Assembly (NCBI GenBank): GCA_963753685.1
Contig: CAVWDE010000001.1
Span: forward strand, 62,001 to 126,000
Direction of reading: 5' to 3'
DNA from: DATAOG01 sp963753685
Lineage (GTDB): Bacteria; Pseudomonadota; Alphaproteobacteria; Geminicoccales; Geminicoccaceae
DNA: 64,000 nt
Under the pieces are notes generated by a model, which saw only the letters and a program-made list of their open reading frames with translations, had not been told where the DNA came from and ran no database searches. Position numbers and translations under genes: made by a program. Numbering within the stretch: position 1 is the first letter of the stretch; every line of letters starts with the position of its first letter. Shown here one piece after another: positions 38,204-44,892 of this stretch.

Positions 38204-38938
38204 TCACGCCGTGTAGAGCCTGGTGGGCGCCTCGAAGCCCTTGAGGTGGTATTCCTGGGCCAGGCTGTCCGCCATGTCCGACTGCGCGCGTCCATAGACG
38301 GCCTGGGTCACCAGAATCTGGTCGGCGGCAGCGGCGGATTGCGCCCGGGACGCGGTGTTCACCACGGTGCCGATGGCGGTCAGGTCGGGGTGCGAGCGGC
38401 CGAACTGGCCGAAGCTGATCTGTCCGCAGTCGATCCCGACGCCGACCCCGATCTGGGCGCTGGTGAGACCGACCGCCTCGATCAGCGTCTCGCGCCGGGC
38501 GCTCCAGCGCCTTTGGATCGCGCGGGCCGCGAGCACGGCCTGCTGCGTGTGGTCGTCACGCCGGATCGGGAAATTGAAGACCGCCATGACGGCGTCGCCC
38601 ATGATCTTGTTGAGCAGTCCGTCGCACTCCCAGATGGCGCTCGCGCATTCGTCGTAGAAGGCATCGAGCAGTCCCGATACGGCGTCCGCCGATTGGGACT
38701 GCGACAGGTTGGTGTAGCCGCGCAGATCGGCGAACAGGACGGTGGCGTCGATGGTGACCTTGCGGGCTCGCATCACCCGCGTGAACATCAACTCGCAGAT
38801 CGTGCACGTATTGGGGTTCATCCGGCTCGGACGAATGCCGAACAGGCGAAACGGCAGCGAAGCCAGGCCACGCAACGGCACGGGCACGCGCATCTGTTGC
38901 CAGCAGCCCTTGCAGATTCTCGCCTGAGGTAGGGTCAT
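38204..38938 (-). CDS. Class III adenylate/guanylate cyclase with N-terminal Cys motifs
   Basis: 244 residues. The C-terminal about 180 residues are a class III nucleotide cyclase: VTIDATVLFADLRGYTNLSQ (first metal Asp), LLNKIMGDAVMAVFNFP (second metal Asp) and a VNTASRAQSAA segment. The first 50 residues have two CxxC pairs (CKGCW and CTICE) that could bind zinc or iron-sulfur, a possible sensor module. An intervening short hydrophobic segment (LRGLASLPFRLFGI) is too weak for a clear membrane helix. Upstream of fkbM on the same strand, 112 bases apart. Whether it makes cAMP or cGMP is unknown. Confidence 0.85.
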   Translation of the reverse strand: MTLPQARICKGCWQQMRVPVPLRGLASLPFRLFGIRPSRMNPNTCTICELMFTRVMRARKVTIDATVLFADLRGYTNLSQSQSADAVSGLLDAFYDECASAIWECDGLLNKIMGDAVMAVFNFPIRRDDHTQQAVLAARAIQRRWSARRETLIEAVGLTSAQIGVGVGIDCGQISFGQFGRSHPDLTAIGTVVNTASRAQSAAAADQILVTQAVYGRAQSDMADSLAQEYHLKGFEAPTRLYTA

Positions 38939-39033
38939 GGGGCGCCTCTTTGACTACAATCGGCAGGAGAGGTGGCGGCAACCTTGGCATCCAGCCTGGC
39001 GCGCTAAGAGCGCCCAACCGCCGGATGCGCGTT

Positions 39034-41823
39034 TCAGGAGGCGGCGGGCAGGCGTTCCATCTCGGCTTCGGCCATGGCGGCGGCCTCGGCTGTCGCCTCG
39101 GGGGCGTCGGCGGGCTCGGCCGCGGGCTCGGGGGCACAGTCTTCGAGGAGCCGGCCCTGGCCCAGGGTCAGGACGCGGTCGAACAGGGGGGCAAGCGTGG
39201 CATCGTCGAGCGCGCAGATCACCGTGCGGCCCTGGTAGATGTCGAGCAGGCGGGTCAGCACGGTGGTGGCGGCGCCGCGGTGGAGGTCGCGGGTCGGGGC
39301 GTCGGCGACCAGGACGCGCGCCTGGCGGAGTGCGGCCGCGGCCAGCGCCAGCTTCTGGCGTTGCTGGGGGGTGAGCTGGCTGCCGCCGATGCCGACCGTG
39401 TAGTCGAAGCCCGCCTCGAGCACCAGGCGGCGGAAGCCCTGCTCGTCGGCGAGCGCGCCGATGATCTGCTCGATCCGCTCGGCGGCGCGCGCGTGCTGGC
39501 TGAGGATGCGGCCGAACACCAGGTTGTCGCGCACGCTCAGCTGGACCAGGTAGCGCTCCGGGTCGAAGAACTCGATCGCGCCGGCCATCGTGGCCGGCAG
39601 CTGCTCGACGAACCGGCGGCGCGCGTCCAGGAGCTTTTCGGTCAGCTCCGCGGACAGATCGGCCAACCGGTCGCGGGCCGGCGTCAGGTTGAGGGCGAGG
39701 TTGAGCAGCATCCGGCGCTGCTCGGCGTTGAGCGCCGTCCCGGGGGCCTGCTCGAGCCCGGCCAGCTGCTGGCGGTAGAGGGTCAATTCCTCAGGCCGGA
39801 TCGGGCTGAACTCGAGCACCAACTGATGATGGACCGGGACGTCGCCGAAGATCTCGGAGAGGTTGTGCCAGGCGGTCCGGCCGAGCTCGATCAGCGGCTC
39901 CTCGAGCGCGGTCTCCTTGAGGATCTGGCGGACGTAGGGATGGGTCGCGAGCGCCCGGGCGTCGAGCTCGGCGGTCGAGGGCGCGCCGAACAGCAGGTTC
40001 TCGCCGATGGTCGCGTTGGCGAGGTAGCGCTCGCGCTCGAACGGCTCGGCGAGGCCGGCGTTGTCGGCGCTGGCCAGCAGCTCGTGCTCGCGCACCCGGG
40101 CGCGCAGGATCGCCTCGACCAGGTCCGGATGCTGGGCCGGGTCGATCACCGCGCGCAGACCGAAGCGGAACAGGTCGTCGCCGAGCTCGACCTGCTCGAT
40201 CGCCGCCAGCACCGATTCGGTGGTCACGGTCCCGAGGTCGGGCCCGAGCAGCAGGCGCAGATTGTCGGCGACCGTGCCCTGGACCAGGCGCGCCGGCGCG
40301 CCGACGAAGGCCACGCCCCGGGTGTAGAGCGCGCGCGGCAGCTGGCCCAGCTCCTGATCGTCGAGCAGCAGCCGGCCGCGGCTCGGCAGATCCAGCCGGG
40401 CGAGCGCGCGCGCGAGCAGATGGCTGCCGCCGCCGTCGGCGTCGACCAGGGCGACATGCTGGCCGGCCGGGATCGCGACCGACAACTGCTCGACGCTGAC
40501 CAGCCCGTCCTCCTCGAGCCCGAGGTCCTGGACCTCGATCCGGCCGCTGATCGCGGTGCCGGCGCCGAACCGCTCGGCCGCCTCGAGCTCGACCGCGAAC
40601 GGCGGGCGCAGGCCGCCCGGATCGAACTGGGTGATCAGCTGGTCGTACTTGATGCGCGCGTCCTGCTGGCCCTGGTAGAAGTCGAGCAGCTCCTTCCAGG
40701 GCGGCGCCAGGTCCTTGTAGGCGGCCAGCACGCCGACCAGCGAGCCGAGCGTCAGGTGGCCGCGCAGCACCAGATAGCCGCCGATCGACAGGAAGAAGAA
40801 CGGGGTCAGCTGGGCGATGAAGTTGTTGAGGAACTTGATGAAGAATTTCTTCTTGTAGATGTCGTAGCGGATGTCCAGGATGCGCTTGAGGTGGCCGGTG
40901 AAGGTGTCGAGCTGCAGCTGGTCGGCATAGTTGACGTGGACGGCCTCGATCACGCTGGTGACCTCGCCGATGCGCTGCGACAGATGACGCACCTCGCGCA
41001 CGCGGGCGTAGCCCAGGCGGTTGACCCGGCGCTGCAGCTTCGGGATCAGCCAGGCCTGGGGCGGATAGAGCGCGATCGCGGCCAGACCCATGGTCAGATC
41101 CTGGGCGAAGATGAAGCCGAGCGCGGTGATCAGGAGGCCGCCCTGGAACGCGGGCGTGACGATCGCATCGCCGAAATAGCCGCCCAGCGCCTCGACCTCG
41201 CCGGTCACCATGGCGATCAGCTCGCCCTGGGAAATCTTGCGGAAGTGGGAGAGCGGGAAGCGCAGCACGCGGCTCAACAGCTCGCTGCGCAGCAGGCGCA
41301 GCAAACCCTCGCCGAGCCGGCCCTTGTAGACGTTGATGGCGTATTTGAAGCCGCCGTTGATCAGCACGGTGAGCAGGAACAGACCGCACAGGAAGGCGAG
41401 AAACTGGAGCTGCGGATAGCTGCCGAGGTCGATGCCGCCGAAGGTGACCGGGCGCGGAAAATTGGACGGCTTGCCACCGAGCGCCTTGTCGACGATCTGC
41501 TTGGGCAGATCGAGCGAGGCGTAGTAGACCGGCAGCGAGGCGGCGGTCAGCGAGAGCAGCAGGACCTGCTGCGGCAGGCCGAACTGGAGCAGGAAGCCGA
41601 ACGCGGAGCGCGGCAATTCGTGGCTCGGGCCGCCGCCGAAGCGGGCAAGCCAGCCGCGCCGCGCGCGCGCCGGCCGGGGCGTCGCCGCGGTCGCCGCCGC
41701 CGCGGCTCGCCAGCGCGCCTCGCCCTTCATGGTTGCGCCCTGGGTTGCGCCCTGGGTCGGGCCCTGGGTCAGCCCCTGGGTCGGGCCCTGGGTCGAGCCC
41801 TGGGTCGAGCCCTGCACCGTCAC
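39034..41823 (-). CDS. Aberrant ABC transporter-like protein with degenerate ATPase domain
   Basis: 929 residues (GTG start 41823; ATG at 41730, after the repeat, is an alternative). Residues about 70-420 are an ABC-exporter membrane domain (VLRFPLSHFRKISQGELIAM, IGEVTSVIEAVHVNYADQLQ). The nucleotide domain is unusual. The Walker A place reads ALVDADGGGSHLLARALA, with no Gly-Lys-Ser/Thr; Walker B reads VLVADAPTRDLHRGA, with Ala for the catalytic Glu; the signature reads QLTPQQRQKLALA. Between them are about 300 extra residues with three similar segments: GTVADNLRLLLGP, ATIGENLLFGAP and LSVRDNLVFGRI, each like the TxxxNL helical-domain motif. Probably no normal ATPase activity; a structural or sensing role is possible. 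Confidence 0.8.
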   Translation of the reverse strand: MTVQGSTQGSTQGPTQGLTQGPTQGATQGATMKGEARWRAAAAATAATPRPARARRGWLARFGGGPSHELPRSAFGFLLQFGLPQQVLLLSLTAASLPVYYASLDLPKQIVDKALGGKPSNFPRPVTFGGIDLGSYPQLQFLAFLCGLFLLTVLINGGFKYAINVYKGRLGEGLLRLLRSELLSRVLRFPLSHFRKISQGELIAMVTGEVEALGGYFGDAIVTPAFQGGLLITALGFIFAQDLTMGLAAIALYPPQAWLIPKLQRRVNRLGYARVREVRHLSQRIGEVTSVIEAVHVNYADQLQLDTFTGHLKRILDIRYDIYKKKFFIKFLNNFIAQLTPFFFLSIGGYLVLRGHLTLGSLVGVLAAYKDLAPPWKELLDFYQGQQDARIKYDQLITQFDPGGLRPPFAVELEAAERFGAGTAISGRIEVQDLGLEEDGLVSVEQLSVAIPAGQHVALVDADGGGSHLLARALARLDLPSRGRLLLDDQELGQLPRALYTRGVAFVGAPARLVQGTVADNLRLLLGPDLGTVTTESVLAAIEQVELGDDLFRFGLRAVIDPAQHPDLVEAILRARVREHELLASADNAGLAEPFERERYLANATIGENLLFGAPSTAELDARALATHPYVRQILKETALEEPLIELGRTAWHNLSEIFGDVPVHHQLVLEFSPIRPEELTLYRQQLAGLEQAPGTALNAEQRRMLLNLALNLTPARDRLADLSAELTEKLLDARRRFVEQLPATMAGAIEFFDPERYLVQLSVRDNLVFGRILSQHARAAERIEQIIGALADEQGFRRLVLEAGFDYTVGIGGSQLTPQQRQKLALAAAALRQARVLVADAPTRDLHRGAATTVLTRLLDIYQGRTVICALDDATLAPLFDRVLTLGQGRLLEDCAPEPAAEPADAPEATAEAAAMAEAEMERLPAAS
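41731..41814 (-). repeat. 12-bp coding tandem repeat (TQGx units)
   Basis: About seven copies of a 12-bp unit (cctgggtcgggc-like on the plus strand) encode STQG-STQG-PTQG-LTQG-PTQG-ATQG-AT at the N-terminus of the aberrant ABC protein. It may lie upstream of the true start if translation begins at ATG 41730. Likely length-variable. Confidence 0.8.
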
Positions 41824-42105
41824 GCGATTCCCGTCCCGTCGTTGGCGACCGACCTGCGGATAGCACGACGAGAGGCTGCTCGCCTAGCGTCGTCATGCCG
41901 GGCGGCCGCCGCTCGCGCGGGCGTCGAGGGCGACCAACAGCACTATCTGGGTGATCGGCCGCGCGATTCCAGGGGGACGCTGCGCTTCACGCTTGCGTGT
42001 GGTGCCGGCGCCGCGATCGAGCGGCGTAGGGGGCGCCCGGGCCTCCGCCCACCGCACTCAGCTCAGCCGGCTGGCCATCGGGCGGAGGTCGCTTAGATTG
42101 GGGCC
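41824..42105. other. Divergent intergenic region
   Basis: About 280 bases between the aberrant ABC gene and the lipid-kinase operon, transcribed outward on both sides. I see no convincing promoter pair, gene or RNA. Confidence 0.4.
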
Positions 42106-43041
42106 ATGGCAGACCATCCGCTCGTCCGTTCGGCCGTCGTCACCTGCATCCTGAATGACACCGCCGGCTCCCAGCAGGCCGGGCAGGCGCGCGACCAGAT
42201 TGCCGCCCGGTTCGCCGAACACGGCGCGCAGGCGCGCCTCCTCCTCGCCCGGGATGGCAGCGAGATCCCGGGCCTCGCACGCCGCGCCGTGGCGGAGGGC
42301 AGCCAGCCGGTCGTCGCTGGCGGCGGCGATGGCACCTTGAGTGCGGTCGCGGCGGCCCTGGTCGGCACCGAGCACGCGCTCGGCATCCTGCCGCTCGGCA
42401 CGCTCAACCATTTTGCCACCGACCTCAAGATCCCCATGGAGCTCGATGGCGCGATCGCCAACCTGTTCACCGGAAAACTCGCCCGCATCGATGTCGGCGA
42501 GGTCAACGGTCACCCCTTTTTGAACAATTCGAGCCTCGGGATCTATCCCGCCATGGTGGGCGAGCGGGAGAAGCTGCAGGCGCGTGGCAGCCACAAATGG
42601 CTGGCCTTCGCCCGGGCTTCGCTGTCCATCCTGGGGCGCTACGCGCCGATGCTGGTCCAGTTGCAGGTGGATTCGCGAGAGCAACCGGTGGATGCGACAG
42701 CCTTTGTCTTCATCGGCAACAACCGCTACGAGATGGCGGGGGCGCGCATCGGCGAGCGCGCCCGCCTGGACGGCGGCCGGTTGTGGATCTGCTGCGCTCC
42801 GCCCGCCGGTCGCGCGCGGCTCCTGCATCTGGCACTGCAGGCGCTGCTGGGGCACGTCCCATCCGGCGAATACACGATCCACGATGCCAAGGAATGTCGG
42901 GTGCGGACGACGGCAAAGCGCCTGCGCGTCGCGAGGGATGGGGAGGTGACCTTGTTGGAGACCCCTCTGCAATACCGCATCCGCCCCGGCGCGCTCGGCG
43001 TCATCGTTCCGGCCGCCGGGACGGGCGCACCTCCGGACTAG
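42106..43041 (+). CDS. Diacylglycerol kinase family lipid kinase
   Basis: 311 residues with the DAGK catalytic signature VVAGGGDGTLSAVAAAL and the ILPLGTLNHFATDLKIP region, then the DAGK C-terminal beta domain (FLNNSSLGIYPAMVGEREKL). This family phosphorylates diacylglycerol or related lipids using ATP at the membrane surface. First gene of a probable three-gene operon with a metallophosphoesterase (17 bases on) and a PAP2 phosphatase. The set could cycle a lipid between phosphorylated and free forms, which is inference. Confidence 0.9.
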   Translation: MADHPLVRSAVVTCILNDTAGSQQAGQARDQIAARFAEHGAQARLLLARDGSEIPGLARRAVAEGSQPVVAGGGDGTLSAVAAALVGTEHALGILPLGTLNHFATDLKIPMELDGAIANLFTGKLARIDVGEVNGHPFLNNSSLGIYPAMVGEREKLQARGSHKWLAFARASLSILGRYAPMLVQLQVDSREQPVDATAFVFIGNNRYEMAGARIGERARLDGGRLWICCAPPAGRARLLHLALQALLGHVPSGEYTIHDAKECRVRTTAKRLRVARDGEVTLLETPLQYRIRPGALGVIVPAAGTGAPPD

Positions 43042-43058
43042 CAAAAGGATGGCGGGCC

Positions 43059-43892
43059 TTGCGCACCCTCGCCCACATCTCGGATCTGCATTTCGGCCGG
43101 GTGGACCGCGCCGTGCTGCCCGCCCTGGCGCGGGCGATCCGCGCTGCCAGACCCGATGCCGTCGTCGTCTCGGGCGATCTGACGCAACGCGCGCGGCGGC
43201 AGGAATTTGCCGAGGCGCGCGAGTTCCTGGGCAGCCTGCCGTCGCCCCAGATCGTGGTGCCCGGCAATCACGACGTGCCGCTGTACGACGTCGCCTCGCG
43301 CTGGTTGCGCCCGCTTGCGAGCTATCGACACTATATCAGCACCGATCTCGAGCCCTTCTACGCCGATGACGAGATCGCGATCCTGGGCATCAACACCGCC
43401 CGGTCGTTCGCGATCAAGAACGGGCGCATCAACCGGCTGCAGGTCGCGCGCAGCTGCGCGCGGCTCGAGCGCGCCGGCAAGGACGTCACGCGGATCGTCG
43501 TGATCCATCATCCGTTCGATCTGCCCGAGGCCGACGACCGGCGCGGCCTGGTCGGGCGCGCCGACATGGCGATGGCGGCGTTCGCGCGCTGCGGCGTCGA
43601 CATGATCCTCTCGGGCCATCTGCACGTCAGCCGCCGCAGCGCCAGCGCCGTGCGGTACCGGATTCCCGGCTACTCGGCCTTGATGGTGCAGGCGGGCACT
43701 GCGACCTCGTCGCGCCGCCGCGGCGAGCTCAATTCCTACAACATCATCCGGATCGAGCGGCCAGACATCGCGATCGACACCCTGATCTGGGACGGCGAGC
43801 GGGGCGACTTCGCGCTTTTGGAGACGGATCAATTCCGATCGGGACCCGAGGGCTGGTCGCGCGTTGCCGAAGGAACGGCAGCGGGTGCCTGA
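43059..43892 (+). CDS. Calcineurin-like metallophosphoesterase
   Basis: 277 residues with all five metal-binding blocks: ISDLHFG, VVSGDLTQRAR, VVPGNHDVP, IHHPFDLPE and LSGHLHV. The start is a TTG at 43059 (MRTLAHISDLHFG): aaaagg lies about 10 bases upstream and the motif DLHFG begins about eight residues in, as is usual. The ATG at 43049 is in another frame. Second gene of the lipid-kinase operon; overlaps the PAP2 gene by eight bases if its GTG start is used. Substrate (phosphodiester or phospholipid-like) unknown. Confidence 0.9.
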   Translation: MRTLAHISDLHFGRVDRAVLPALARAIRAARPDAVVVSGDLTQRARRQEFAEAREFLGSLPSPQIVVPGNHDVPLYDVASRWLRPLASYRHYISTDLEPFYADDEIAILGINTARSFAIKNGRINRLQVARSCARLERAGKDVTRIVVIHHPFDLPEADDRRGLVGRADMAMAAFARCGVDMILSGHLHVSRRSASAVRYRIPGYSALMVQAGTATSSRRRGELNSYNIIRIERPDIAIDTLIWDGERGDFALLETDQFRSGPEGWSRVAEGTAAGA

Positions 43893-44526
43893 TGCCCGAC
43901 GAAGGCGGCGTCAGAGGGGGCTGCTGACCGTTGCCGCCATTTGCCTCAGCCTGTTCGTCGGGCTGGCGGTCGCCATCGCCTCCGGGACTGTCGGGAGTTT
44001 CGATGAGTGGGTTCGATCGGGCATCCATCAATTCGCCTCCCCCGATCTCACGCTCCTCGCGAGCGCGGTCACCAGGCTCGGCTCGGTCGCCGTGCTCGCA
44101 TCACTGTTCGGCATCGCGGTCGTGGGCTTCTACGCAGGCGGACGGCGACGAACCGCCTTCGCGCTGGCGGTGGTGATGGCCGGCGCGGTCGTGCTGGAGA
44201 ATACGCTCAAATACGCCTTCCATCGTGCCCGCCCGGAAGCGTTCTTCGGCACCCCGCCGGAGAGTTACAGTTTCCCCAGCGGCCACGCGCTCTTCTCGGC
44301 GTGCTTTTACGGTGCCCTGGCCTGGATCTTCGCCGCCAGGACGCGCACGATCGGGGCACGCGCGGCCCTCTGGACGGCAGCGCTGGTGCTGATCGCCGCG
44401 GTCGGACTCGCGCGCGTCTATCTCGGCGTCCACTACCCGACCGACGTGATCGGGGGTTACCTCGTCGCGACTTTCTGGCTCGCGGGACTGCTCGCCTGGC
44501 AGTCCGGCCGCGACGCTGATCTGTAG
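43885..44526 (+). CDS. PAP2-family membrane phosphatase
   Basis: Integral membrane lipid phosphatase, 213 residues. Signature motifs: KYAFHRARP (KxxxxxxRP), SFPSGHALFSACFYG (PSGH) and ARVYLGVHYPTDVIGGY (R-x5-H-x3-D). At least five hydrophobic helices. The start was placed at GTG 43885, which has aagga upstream; a TTG at 43864 would extend it by seven residues. Relatives dephosphorylate phosphatidate or undecaprenyl pyrophosphate. Third gene of the DagK-phosphoesterase-PAP2 set. Confidence 0.9.
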   Translation: MPDARRRRRQRGLLTVAAICLSLFVGLAVAIASGTVGSFDEWVRSGIHQFASPDLTLLASAVTRLGSVAVLASLFGIAVVGFYAGGRRRTAFALAVVMAGAVVLENTLKYAFHRARPEAFFGTPPESYSFPSGHALFSACFYGALAWIFAARTRTIGARAALWTAALVLIAAVGLARVYLGVHYPTDVIGGYLVATFWLAGLLAWQSGRDADL

Positions 44527-44629
44527 CGACGTGAAAGGCAGATGATGTGGTTGATACCAACCTCGTGAGGGCATTCCAACCGACCGCTGTGAGCCTGGCC
44601 CGATTGCGACTCCAGCTTACCTGGGTGGC

Positions 44630-44769
44630 CTTGCAGGCCCGCGACGGCAGCATTCTGCTTTACGCAGGCCATTCCAAGCATCCGCGCTGATTCCGCCGCC
44701 GGTCAAGGACCTCCGACCGGCGCAGGCGGCGCGCTCAAGCGCGTCCTTGACCGCCGTCGGAATCCGTGC
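44630..44769. repeat. Hairpin-rich interspersed repeat, copy 2
   Basis: Direct-orientation copy of 36278-36416. Inverted arms GATTCCGCCGCCGGTCAAGGA and TCCTTGACCGCCGTCGGAATC surround a loop of similar size, with the outer pairs changed on both sides. A GTTGCTGATACATTGCTGAT tail follows at 44838-44867, after a longer spacer than in copy 1. It lies between the PAP2 gene and the AAA ATPase. Confidence 0.8.
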
Positions 44770-44892
44770 ATGGGCGCTCGCACGCGGCGCAAGAGGGCGC
44801 GCGTGGTATGGCGGGCTCGGCTTCGCGGGCCGTAAAGGTTGCTGATACATTGCTGATACCTATTCCCTCCAAGATTCTCCTTCATCGTTGCC

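Noticed and set aside
38950..42096. Open frame of about 1,050 codons antisense to the ABC-like gene
   Set aside because: Shadow of the real minus-strand gene; repetitive Gln/Glu/Arg-rich translation without recognisable features.
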